From Streptosporangium amethystogenes (GTDB lineage: Bacteria; Actinomycetota; Actinomycetes; Streptosporangiales; Streptosporangiaceae), in contig NZ_JOEQ01000012.1 of NCBI RefSeq assembly GCF_000721075.1, positions 248,001-312,000 on the forward strand: 64,000 bases of DNA, given 5' to 3'. Each line of letters starts with the position of its first letter. Positions within the stretch are counted from its first letter, which is position 1. Shown piece by piece: positions 8,101 through 19,394 of the stretch. The position numbers were made by a program, and so were the translations under genes. Under the pieces are notes generated by a model that saw only the letters and a list, made by a program, of their open reading frames with translations, ran no database searches and was not told the DNA's origin.

Positions 8101-8130
8101 ACGGCCGCCGGTCCATGGACCGGCGGCCGT
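8101..8130. terminator. Perfect 30-base palindrome, likely terminator
   Basis: Bases 8101-8130 read identically on both strands (ACGGCCGCCGG ... CCGGCGGCCGT around a CCATGG centre). It sits 18 bases past the stop of the minus-strand carboxypeptidase gene and also downstream of the plus-strand GNAT gene, so it can stop both. Confidence 0.75.
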
Positions 8131-8147
8131 GCGGGCGTCAGGTGGGG

Positions 8148-10595
8148 TCAGCGGGCTTCGAGGACCTTCACCTTCTCCTTGCGGTAGTTGTTGCCCCTGC
8201 CGTCGGGCTTGTAGTTGTTCTCGACGTTGCCGGCGATGTCGACGGCGAACCAGTGCACCTCGGTGGTCTTGTCGACGGTGATCTGCTGCGCGCCCTCTCG
8301 CATTCCCGCGGCGGCGAGCTTGGCGGAGCTCAGCGTCGGGCGGCTGCCGTCCAGCGTGTAGTACACGTTGGCGGGCTCGTTGGTCTTGAAGGTGAAGGTG
8401 GCCGAGGTGCCGGTCTGCCCCGTCACGCTCAGTTCCGACTTCGGCTGCTTGTTGTCGTCGGAGAAGGACCTGGCGATCTCCAGGATGCCGATCTGGCCGG
8501 CGGCGAACTCCATCGCCTCCTCGTGACCCTCCTCGAACGACGGCTGGAAGCCGACCGCCTGGAAGCGCTTGGTCTCCGGGTTGTAGACGTCCGCGCCGAC
8601 CTCGAAGTCCCAGCCGATGATGCCCCGGTTGAACCAGTGCTCGTCGGCGCTGTTACCGGCCGCGGAGTACAGCACGTCCGGCACCGGACCGGTGCGGCCC
8701 GGCCAGATCGCCGTACCGCGCCAGGACTGGACCGCGGACAGGATGTGGTCGGAGGCCTTCCAGAAGAAGTTCTCCGTGCCGTAGTCGACCCGCGGCAGCA
8801 GCTCGCGCCCGGCGGCCTTGTAGGCACCCGGAGGCCACATGAAGTAGCCGCCGTAGGAGTGCGTGTTCATCGCGAACTTGATGTTCGGGAACTGGGTGGT
8901 GAGCCAGACCTGGTTGCGCGCCTCCGGCTCGGACAGCTCGGCCGGGCCCGCGAAGGTGTCGCTGGTGCAGACCGTCGAGGCACCGCTGTAGCCGTCGTAC
9001 ACCGAACCGACCGAGAAGTTGCGGTTCAGGTCCACGCCCCAGGAGTTGCGCCGGGCCGGGTCGCCGTTGTTCACGTCGCAGTGGTTGAACATGTTGCGGC
9101 GCTGCATGTTGTAGTCGTACATGCTGTAGTGCCCGCCGTCGGGGTTGGACGTGGGCAGGATGAAGATGTCGAGGTCGTCGACCAGCTTCTTGGTCTCCGC
9201 GTCACGGGCGTAGTTGCGCAGCAGCCGCTCGGCGGTCTCCACGCAGACCAGCGGGGTCACCCATTCGCGGGCGTGCTCCTGGCAGTAGAGGAACACGCCG
9301 GTCTTCGAACCGTCGCGCTTCTTGCCGATGCGCAGGGCCTTCATCTGGAACGGGTCGCGCGAGACGGCGGCCGGCGCCTTGAGGTTGTCCGTCAGCCTCG
9401 TCGCCGCCGCGGCGGCGACGAGGCCGGTGCCGGCGTTGCCCCGGTAGGTGGCGGCGGTCAGCAGCGCCGACGCGGCGGCGTCGCCGTTGAGCGCGGTGAC
9501 CACCTGGACGGCGGTGCTGTTGATCGCGCCGGACGCGTCGGTGCCGAGGTTGACCACGACGTCCTTGCCGCTCACCGAGACGCTCAGCGCGGCCGAGGCG
9601 GCGCCCGGCTTCACCAGGGCGACACTGATGTCGTTGCCGCCCTCGTGTCCGTAGGCCTTCGAGCTCACGTAGAGCGTGCTCGCCGCGACCGTGCCGAACT
9701 GGGCCTGCGCCGCCCGGCGGTAGCCGTTCGTCTTGTTGGGCAGGTCGACGATCTGGCTGATCTTCGGGAACTCCGCGGCCAGGGCGGTGATCCGGTTGGT
9801 GAGCTCGGTGGGGTCCATGTAGCGGTCGACGAAGTCCGCGACGTAGTGCTTGCTCGGCGCCTTGCGCTTCTCACCCAGCCACTTGGTCACCGGGACCGTG
9901 ACCGATCCACCCCGGTTGCTGGTGATGGTGACCTTGGTGGGAACCGCGGTGAGGGCCAGCGGCGAGTTGAACCGGTGGTACATGTACTGGCCGGCGTCGG
10001 TGAAGCGCGACATCGTCGTGGTGCCGCCCGAGTCCGGGGCCGTGTCCTTTCCGCTGTCCCAGGTGGCGGTGAGCACGGTCTGCGCGTCGGTGGCGCTCGA
10101 CTTCACCTCCACCGCGAGGAAGTGCTGGCCGTCGAGGCTGGTGAACCACTCGGCGCGGAGCGGGGTCAGCGTGTCGGTGTCCGCCGCCGCCTCCGCCGCC
10201 TTGGTGAGCGCCTCCTGCCGCGCGGCCCTGTTCTCGGCCACGTCGGTCTGGTCGGAGATGGCACCGCGCACGTCGAAGCCGAGGACGCGCAACTCCTGCG
10301 CCTCCTCCGGGCTCAGCACGGCGTGCACCTCAAGGCCCTCGTCGACGGACCTCTTGTACTCCGCGAGGTCGACGTCCATGGTGTTGAGCCGGTCGACGGC
10401 CTCCTGGTCGGGGACGATGATGCGCAGCAGCGCCACGCCGTTCTGTTCTGTGCTGGGCTGCCGGTCGGGGGCGACCTCACTGGCTTGCGGCGCCGGGTCG
10501 GCCAGTACAGGCATCGCGCTGAGGCTGAGGGCAAGGGGTAGGGCGAGTACGACCGCGACGCGACCGACTCTCCTCCCGTTGAGGGGGCTCCTCAT
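8148..10595 (-). CDS. Secreted M14 zinc carboxypeptidase
   Basis: An 815-residue exported protease that removes C-terminal residues from peptides. It begins with an Arg-rich signal peptide (MRSPLNGRRVGRVAVVLALPLAL, cleavage near PVLADP). The M14 zinc site is visible: H441 and E444 in QEHAREW, H579 in NTHSYGG, and the catalytic Glu near 665 in WDFEVGADVY. LNRNF near 523 is the substrate-binding Asn-Arg. About 100 residues (~303-404) are inserted within the catalytic domain before the zinc motif. The C-terminal ~90 residues resemble a chitobiase/hexosaminidase C-terminal beta domain (NVYYTLDGSRPT). The ATG at 10595 was chosen for its GGAGGA site 8 bases upstream. It stands alone, with a long AT-rich leader. 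Confidence 0.93.
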   Translation of the reverse strand: MRSPLNGRRVGRVAVVLALPLALSLSAMPVLADPAPQASEVAPDRQPSTEQNGVALLRIIVPDQEAVDRLNTMDVDLAEYKRSVDEGLEVHAVLSPEEAQELRVLGFDVRGAISDQTDVAENRAARQEALTKAAEAAADTDTLTPLRAEWFTSLDGQHFLAVEVKSSATDAQTVLTATWDSGKDTAPDSGGTTTMSRFTDAGQYMYHRFNSPLALTAVPTKVTITSNRGGSVTVPVTKWLGEKRKAPSKHYVADFVDRYMDPTELTNRITALAAEFPKISQIVDLPNKTNGYRRAAQAQFGTVAASTLYVSSKAYGHEGGNDISVALVKPGAASAALSVSVSGKDVVVNLGTDASGAINSTAVQVVTALNGDAAASALLTAATYRGNAGTGLVAAAAATRLTDNLKAPAAVSRDPFQMKALRIGKKRDGSKTGVFLYCQEHAREWVTPLVCVETAERLLRNYARDAETKKLVDDLDIFILPTSNPDGGHYSMYDYNMQRRNMFNHCDVNNGDPARRNSWGVDLNRNFSVGSVYDGYSGASTVCTSDTFAGPAELSEPEARNQVWLTTQFPNIKFAMNTHSYGGYFMWPPGAYKAAGRELLPRVDYGTENFFWKASDHILSAVQSWRGTAIWPGRTGPVPDVLYSAAGNSADEHWFNRGIIGWDFEVGADVYNPETKRFQAVGFQPSFEEGHEEAMEFAAGQIGILEIARSFSDDNKQPKSELSVTGQTGTSATFTFKTNEPANVYYTLDGSRPTLSSAKLAAAGMREGAQQITVDKTTEVHWFAVDIAGNVENNYKPDGRGNNYRKEKVKVLEAR

Positions 10596-11108
10596 GAAAA
10601 ATTCCTCCAGTTCGCGCACACCCCAGATAGTTGGTCATTCTGGAATGAAGTGCGCAATTGGTAAGAATCCTCGCCAGAGGTCGAATATTCGTCAAGGCCC
10701 CAAAACGGCATATCAGGCGTGCTTAAATTCTGTAAGCAAACATTCACATGAAGGTTATATATGATTTATGCCATTCAGCCCAGAACCGTGGTATATAGCA
10801 AAGATCAATAGCCTGCCAAGTAAGTACATCACGTAATTGATGGCTGTTTGGGCGATTTATGGCTGTTAGTGGTCGTATGTCGCTATCGCAACCAGGTGCG
10901 ATCCTGGTGATCGACGACCGCCCGCCACCGTCGCCCCCCCGCCGTCGGCCTGGGCGGCCCCCGAAGCTCTCCTGGAGCAAAAGGCCATCAAGTTCCACAA
11001 ACCTCGGCAACACCCACCAAAAACGCAATACGCCTTTAGACCCGCCACCCCCTCCCCCGATCGCTACCCTTCGCAATGAAAAGTCAACGGTGAGTAAAGA
11101 GGGCGCTC
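10596..11108. other. AT-rich intergenic leader, no gene seen
   Basis: About 510 bases between divergent genes. Bases 10640-10870 are strikingly AT-rich compared with flanking DNA (for example TATATATGA-like runs near 10755), consistent with promoter DNA for the carboxypeptidase and the amine-oxidase-like pair. Open frames across it lack ribosome sites and family resemblance. Confidence 0.5.
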
Positions 11109-11783
11109 ATGGGGCGAAGGTTGATCGTGACGGCGATCGCGGGGGCGGGGGTGGCCGTCGTCGCCGGCGCGCTGCTGTTCGTCTCCGGCGAGCAGGGATC
11201 ACAGGCGGCGCGGTCCGCCCCGCGGATGCCCGCGCGGGAGGATCCACTGACCGGCCAGGAGGTCGCCCAGGCCACCGCCATCGCGTCGGCGGGCTCCAGA
11301 TCGCACCTGGCAGCGGGGCGGATCAAGCTGCTCTACGTGGAGCGCGACGACGACAAGGACACCTCGGACCGCCGCCGTGCGGACGCGTATCTCTACGACT
11401 ACGGCAGTGACCGGCTCATCGTGCGGACCGTCGACCTCGGCCGGGGCACCGTCGTACGGGAGACGACGGCTCGGGGGGTGCAGCCGCCGCCGTCGAAGGA
11501 GGAGGAGACGACGGCCGCCGGGCTCCTGCTGGCCCACCCGGGGTACGGCAAGGTCGCGCGCGAGGCCTACACCAGGGCGGGGGGCGGGCAGCTGGGGTCG
11601 GCGGCGGACCTGGGGCTGCGCGGGCTGATCTTCACCCCGTCCGGCGAGAAGGGACCGGCCAGGCAGTGCGAGGTCCACCGGTGCCTGCGGCTGTTCGTCC
11701 GGCTGCCCGACGGCACCTGGCTGGACACCAGCCGGCTCGTCGTCGACCTGTCCGCCAAGAAGATCCACACCCTGGAGTGGTAA
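11109..11783 (+). CDS. Exported protein resembling amine oxidase N-terminal domains
   Basis: A 224-residue protein with a signal peptide or anchor (LIVTAIAGAGVAVVAGALLFV, residues 5-25). Following it, DPLTGQEVAQATAIASAGSR and later RADAYLYDYGSDRLIVRTVDL and GVQPPPSKEEE resemble the N2/N3 domains of copper amine oxidases (an LTxxEI helix, then a sheet ending in an R-A-x-x-x-x-Y/V-D-L strand). The catalytic domain is absent but is encoded by the next gene, three bases downstream. I infer that the two products form a split enzyme or assemble outside the cell. A purine-rich site AGAGGG precedes the ATG. The domain call is from pattern and context, not alignment. Confidence 0.65.
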   Translation: MGRRLIVTAIAGAGVAVVAGALLFVSGEQGSQAARSAPRMPAREDPLTGQEVAQATAIASAGSRSHLAAGRIKLLYVERDDDKDTSDRRRADAYLYDYGSDRLIVRTVDLGRGTVVRETTARGVQPPPSKEEETTAAGLLLAHPGYGKVAREAYTRAGGGQLGSAADLGLRGLIFTPSGEKGPARQCEVHRCLRLFVRLPDGTWLDTSRLVVDLSAKKIHTLEW

Positions 11784-11786
11784 TCA

Positions 11787-13004
11787 GTGTTCCTCCGTCT
11801 CGCCCTCTCCTGCGCCCTGCTCGCCGGAACTCTCACCGCCCCCCGGACCGCACCGGCACAGGCCGCGCCGATACCGCCGCTCCCCTCGCCCGGCGCGTCG
11901 TCCGGCGCTCCGGCGGAGACGACCGCCGCGCAGCCCGGTACGGCACCGTGTAACGCGCCGTACCGGATCGACAAGACGCTGCCCAACGGGGCGCGCTGGC
12001 AGCTCTGCTGGGAGATGCGCAACGTCGAGGGGCTGACCCTGACCAGGGTCGTCTACACGCCGAGGAACCAGCGGCCGATCGCCGTGCTGCGCAGCACCTC
12101 GCTGGCCCAGATCCACGTGCCCTACGACAGGGGCCGGCCGCGCTACCACGACATCGGATCGCTGGGTTACACCGCCATCCCGCTCCGGGCCGCCGACTGC
12201 CCGCTCGGCGAGCGTCGCGAGCAGTTCGTCTGCGTGACGACCAGGGCCCGCGGCCACGCGTACCTGAAGTCGGTCCCCGACCAGCCGAACCTGACGGCCC
12301 AGGGGCGTGACCTGGTGGTGTTCGCCGCCTTCCAGGTCGGCTGGTACACCTACCTGGCCGAATGGGCCTTCTCCGACGACGGCGCGATCACCCCGCGGGT
12401 GGGGGCCACCGGGTCACTCGCCGGATTCACCACCACGCCGGAGCACGGCTGGCCCATCGGGGTGGGCGACGACAGGTTCGAGGCGAGCCACACGCACAAC
12501 ATCTTCTGGCGCCTGGACTTCGACGTGGCGGGCCGGGCCGACGACGTCGTGGAGCAGTACGACTTCAGCGGCTCGGGCACCGCGAACCGGCGGCTTGAGC
12601 GGACCACGTTCAGCACCGAGGCCAAGGCCGTCAGCAGGCCGATGCGCTGGTGGCGGGTGGTGGACCGCAAGGTGCGCAACGCCGACGGGCACCGTGTCTC
12701 CTGGGAGATCAACAACTCCGACAGCGCCCAGTACCGGGGCCCCGCCGACGAGGCCTTCACCCGGGCCGATCTCTACGTCACCGACTACCGCTCCTGCGAG
12801 CGCCTGGCGAGCGTCAACCCGACTCCCCAGTGCGCCAAGTCCGTCGACCGCTACACCAACGGCGAGCGACTGACCGACCCGGTCCTGTGGGTCAACGTCG
12901 GCTACCACCACGTCCCCCGCGACGAGGACGCCGATCCCATGCCCAGCCACTGGCAGGGCTTCCGCATCACCCCCCGCGACGTCACCGCCAAGAACCCGTA
13001 CTGA
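11787..13004 (+). CDS. Copper amine oxidase-like catalytic domain protein
   Basis: A 405-residue secreted protein (signal MFLRLALSCALLAGTLTA...AQA). The fold of the copper amine oxidase catalytic domain is indicated by VVYTPRNQRPIAV near 88, D122 in HDIGSLGY (position of the catalytic Asp), H235 and H237 in SHTHNIFWRLDFD (copper ligands) and a third ligand near H375 in YHHVPRDEDADPMPSHW. Family members oxidise primary amines with a topaquinone made from the Tyr of an N-Y-D/E motif. Here the aligned segment is GWYTYLAEW: Tyr187 is kept but the flanking Asn and Asp are Trp and Thr, so cofactor formation is uncertain. The GTG start at 11787 has GGAG upstream. It forms an operon with the preceding gene. 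Confidence 0.78.
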   Translation: MFLRLALSCALLAGTLTAPRTAPAQAAPIPPLPSPGASSGAPAETTAAQPGTAPCNAPYRIDKTLPNGARWQLCWEMRNVEGLTLTRVVYTPRNQRPIAVLRSTSLAQIHVPYDRGRPRYHDIGSLGYTAIPLRAADCPLGERREQFVCVTTRARGHAYLKSVPDQPNLTAQGRDLVVFAAFQVGWYTYLAEWAFSDDGAITPRVGATGSLAGFTTTPEHGWPIGVGDDRFEASHTHNIFWRLDFDVAGRADDVVEQYDFSGSGTANRRLERTTFSTEAKAVSRPMRWWRVVDRKVRNADGHRVSWEINNSDSAQYRGPADEAFTRADLYVTDYRSCERLASVNPTPQCAKSVDRYTNGERLTDPVLWVNVGYHHVPRDEDADPMPSHWQGFRITPRDVTAKNPY

Positions 13005-13010
13005 CCCGTG

Positions 13011-13031
13011 CCGGTCACCTCCGATGACCGG
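13011..13031 (+). terminator. Hairpin after the amine oxidase-like pair
   Basis: CCGGTCA (13011-13017) pairs with TGACCGG (13025-13031) over a 7-base loop, 7 bases past the stop codon. The stem is short and lacks a T run, so termination strength is uncertain. Confidence 0.5.
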
Positions 13032-13189
13032 TAGAGGGCGTTCGATCTACCTCACATAACCGACAATCGCTACTTTTCTCTCATCCAGATCTGCATGTTT
13101 TCCCAACACGCATGGTGATAGCGGACATGGGCATGGGTTGGGACACCCGAGTAGGGCAAGGTAGGGCTATCGATCTACGGGAGTGAGTC

Positions 13190-15472
<2,283 letters not shown>

Positions 15473-15553
15473 TCGCAGCTTAACAAGATTCGTACACAGT
15501 ATCGAATATTTCCCTGCCCTCAAGATCGAGAGGCGTGGTGATCTTCGATACAA

Positions 15554-16354
15554 CTAGTCCACAATGGAGCCGGCAGTCAGGTTGGCGATCGCTCCTGTCA
15601 TCGTTCGCGCGCGGTCCGAGGCGGCGAACGCCGCGTACTCGGCCACATCCTCTGGGGTTGGCAGACGCCGGAGCAAGGTCCCCTGAGCCGCGAGACCGGC
15701 GAGCCACTCATCCGCGGTGGCGCCGGCGCGGTCGGCCATTCCGTCGAACGCTTCGGCGACATGCGAGAGACCCAACGACGCCGGGATCGCGTTGGGCCGG
15801 ATACAGACGACGCGCACTCCGTCGGGGCCGAGCTCACCCGCCAGGATGCGGGAGAAGGCTTCGACTGCGGCCGATGCGACGCCGTTGCCCAGAAAGCCGC
15901 TTCCTGTCAGGCGAGCACCTGGGGTGGACAAGGTGAGAACAACGCCTGAGCGCTGAACCGCCAGGTGCGGAGCGGCCGCCCGGGTGGTGACGAACAGCGT
16001 GCGCAGATACCCGTCGACCGGCGCCATGAACTGGTCGACGCTGAGTTCGGCGAGCGGTGGCCCTTGCACATGGCGGATGCCGACCGCGTTGACGAGGATG
16101 TCGAGGTGCCCGGCCCGGTCGATTACCTGGTCTATGTGGCGGCGCACGTCGTGCTCGTCAGCGGCATCGGCCAAGGCTGCCTCCGCCCGGCCGCCATCCT
16201 CGGCGATGCTTTGTACCACACGATCCAGCGGGGGACGTGTGCGCCCGGCGACGTACACGTGAGCGCCTTCCCGCGCGAAGATACGCGCGATGGCTCCCCC
16301 GATGACGCCTCCCCCGCCATAGACGACGGCGACTTTCCTGTCCAAGAGTGTCAT
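15554..16354 (-). CDS. SDR-family protein lacking the catalytic Tyr/Lys
   Basis: A 266-residue short-chain dehydrogenase-like protein. The cofactor site is clear (VAVVYGGGGVIGGAIARIF, residues 8-26, then VAGRTR, and NAVGIR in place of NNAG). Where the active-site YxxxK should stand, the sequence reads GNGVASAAVEAFSR: by register with YSASKAAVEA, Tyr is Asn and Lys is Ser. The remaining fold, including a GELGPDGVRVVCIRPNAI segment, is intact. It may bind NAD(P) without classical SDR chemistry or use a different residue. It lies 140 bases downstream of the ArsR/SRPBCC pair in the same direction and converges on glgB. Confidence 0.82.
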   Translation of the reverse strand: MTLLDRKVAVVYGGGGVIGGAIARIFAREGAHVYVAGRTRPPLDRVVQSIAEDGGRAEAALADAADEHDVRRHIDQVIDRAGHLDILVNAVGIRHVQGPPLAELSVDQFMAPVDGYLRTLFVTTRAAAPHLAVQRSGVVLTLSTPGARLTGSGFLGNGVASAAVEAFSRILAGELGPDGVRVVCIRPNAIPASLGLSHVAEAFDGMADRAGATADEWLAGLAAQGTLLRRLPTPEDVAEYAAFAASDRARTMTGAIANLTAGSIVD

Positions 16355-16494
16355 GATTCAGCCCTTATCTTGTAGGTGCGGCCGCACTCACGCAGGAGGT
16401 CCAACCAGCCCGCGTAATGCGAGGCCCCTTCCTCGTCCGGAGACCTGATGGATCTCGGCCACGGCCGAGCCGGATACGCAGACCGCAACCCGGG

Positions 16495-16848
16495 CTAGCG
16501 CGAATCCCTCTCTGCGGCCTCGGCGACGCGTTTGATGTTCGCCAACCGCCGATCCCAGTCGGCCGCGAGCGCGGCCATCCACCGCGCCGTCGCGTCCAGC
16601 GCCGCGGGCCGCACCGTATACCGCACCTCACGTCCGACCCGGCCGCCGGAAACCAGCCCGGCGGCGTCCAGGACGGCGAGGTGCTTGACCACCGCCTGCC
16701 GCGAGACGGGGAGTCGTTCGGCGAGCGTCGTCGCGGTGACCTCGCCCAGTGCGGCGAGCAGATCAAGCAGCTGACGTCGCGTCGGGTCGGCCAGCGCGAC
16801 GAGGACGCTGCCGACCGCCTCGACGGCGCCGTGACGTTCGTCCGTCAC
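16495..16848 (-). CDS. ArsR-family winged-helix regulator
   Basis: A 117-residue regulator with a typical ArsR helix-turn-helix: LADPTRRQLLDLLA, then ATTLAERLPVSRQAVVKHLAVLDAAGLV (about 19-66) and a wing at VGREVRYTV. No cysteine metal site is visible, as in the ArsR group that pairs with SRPBCC (AHSA1-like) genes. It overlaps the SRPBCC gene by 4 bases (ATGA) and is the second gene of that unit. Two matching palindromes upstream of the operon are plausible binding sites, giving autoregulation. Confidence 0.9.
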   Translation of the reverse strand: MTDERHGAVEAVGSVLVALADPTRRQLLDLLAALGEVTATTLAERLPVSRQAVVKHLAVLDAAGLVSGGRVGREVRYTVRPAALDATARWMAALAADWDRRLANIKRVAEAAERDSR

Positions 16849-17291
16849 ACGGATGACTGTTCGGCGCGCATCTTGAGTGCGTCAAGTTCCTGGGGCCAGC
16901 CGCCGGTGTTGTTCTTCACCGCCTGGCAGCGCAGTTCCTCGGACCCGGCCAGCGCCGCGAACCCGCTCTCGACGACGCGGAGCCGCGTCTTGTCGCCTTC
17001 CGGGGTCAACGTGAACTCCACGAGGGTGCTGTTGCCCTCGCGCAGTTCTTCTCCGGGGAACGCGCTGGCCCAGCGATACGCCAGGTACGTCGGCGGCTCG
17101 ACCTTCTCCACGCGCACCGGGAAGTCGCCGTGCTCGGCGTTTTTCGCCACCATCGACTCGCCTTCCTTGGCCACGGTGCCGGGCAGGCTCGCCTTGTCGG
17201 CCACCCAGAACCCGGGTTCGGCCACCAGCGACCAGACCCGCTCCAGGGGTGCCGCGATCAGGGTTTCGCGTTCGATTCGATCCTCGCTCAT
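16845..17291 (-). CDS. SRPBCC (AHSA1/START-like) domain protein
   Basis: A 148-residue helix-grip protein: RIERETLIAAPLERVWSLVAEPGFW at the N-terminus, VEKVEPPTYLAYRWA in the sheet and a C-terminal helix ending WPQELDALKMRAE, matching the activator-of-Hsp90 homologue/START-like superfamily, which encloses a hydrophobic ligand pocket. It is the first gene of an operon with an ArsR regulator, a pairing common in actinobacteria whose ligand is generally unknown. The ATG at 17291 has a purine-rich site (AAGGAG) upstream. Confidence 0.88.
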   Translation of the reverse strand: MSEDRIERETLIAAPLERVWSLVAEPGFWVADKASLPGTVAKEGESMVAKNAEHGDFPVRVEKVEPPTYLAYRWASAFPGEELREGNSTLVEFTLTPEGDKTRLRVVESGFAALAGSEELRCQAVKNNTGGWPQELDALKMRAEQSSV

Positions 17292-17320
17292 CTGGGAACT
17301 CCTTCACTCTCGCCATTTGG

Positions 17321-17338
17321 TGCAACCCCAGAGTTGCA
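17321..17338. promoter_or_regulatory. Proximal ArsR-type operator
   Basis: TGCAACCCCAGAGTTGCA: perfect 6-bp arms TGCAAC/GTTGCA around a 6-base spacer, 30 bases upstream of the SRPBCC start codon. A sister site with the same arms lies 34 bases further upstream. Confidence 0.7.
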
Positions 17339-17354
17339 TATCGACTCTCTCAGG

Positions 17355-17372
17355 CGCAACCCAAGGGTTGCA
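17355..17372. promoter_or_regulatory. Distal ArsR-type operator
   Basis: CGCAACCCAAGGGTTGCA: inverted repeat with arms GCAACCC/GGGTTGC, the same length and core as the proximal site and offset by 34 bases (about three helical turns), which suits cooperative binding on one face. Confidence 0.7.
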
Positions 17373-17555
17373 CTTCGATCGAGCCGGCCCGGCCGACTTC
17401 CGCGCGAACCCGTCCCGTTCATCGATCAGCACGCCAGGGCAGACAGCACCTGGACACCGAGCGTGGCGGCCACCACCGTCCGACACCCGTGCCACCCGTT
17501 ACGCCTCCCGCTTCTCCCAGAACCTTAAATCGGCCTTATATCCGTGACCGAGGCA

Positions 17556-17584
17556 TTGACCGTCGGCAAAGGAGAACCTACGCT
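17556..17584 (+). promoter_or_regulatory. Candidate promoter of the GH18 chitinase
   Basis: TTGACC (17556-17561) and TACGCT (17579-17584) are separated by 17 bases, a good housekeeping-type promoter. The palindrome at 17595-17611 follows 10 bases later, near the expected transcript start. Confidence 0.5.
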
Positions 17585-17594
17585 CAGGAAACTA

Positions 17595-17611
17595 ATAGGA
17601 AACTTTCCTAT
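17595..17611. promoter_or_regulatory. Chitinase palindrome, GH18 copy
   Basis: ATAGGAAACTTTCCTAT is a perfect 8+1+8 palindrome upstream of the GH18 chitinase gene. A near-identical element precedes the GH19 chitinase at 48762-48780. The AGGAAA-N-TTTCCT core resembles, from memory, operators of ROK-family repressors such as CsnR of Streptomyces chitosanase genes. Confidence 0.75.
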
Positions 17612-17650
17612 GAGTACGGGGGCCAGCCACTATCTGACCTGGAGCGACCC

Positions 17651-19246
<1,596 letters not shown>

Positions 19247-19257
19247 TATCCCAATCA

Positions 19258-19295
19258 CTCGACCCTCCGTGTGCGTCACGCCGCGGGGGGTCGAG
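19258..19295 (+). terminator. Hairpin after the GH18 chitinase
   Basis: CTCGACCC (19258-19265) pairs with GGGTCGAG (19288-19295); inner CCG/CGG pairs may extend the stem. It starts 12 bases past the stop codon and precedes the subtilase gene. Confidence 0.6.
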
Positions 19296-19394
19296 CAGTT
19301 TCTGAGAAGATCCTCAAAATCCGGGGCAAAGTATTCACTCGTCGCATACAGCTGTTTAGACTCCGAAACGCCCTTTGATCCCCCCGGAGGACGT

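Noticed and set aside
7927..8187. Small plus-strand frame spanning the 33-bp repeats
   Set aside because: Its translation only mirrors the duplicated DNA (AVDLTAGAGRC twice), has no ribosome site and runs into the carboxypeptidase gene end and the palindrome.
8115..10541. An 808-codon plus-strand open frame opposite the M14 carboxypeptidase gene
   Set aside because: It is antisense to a clearly conserved protease, is rich in V/G/R/H typical of GC-skewed shadow frames, and has no domain.
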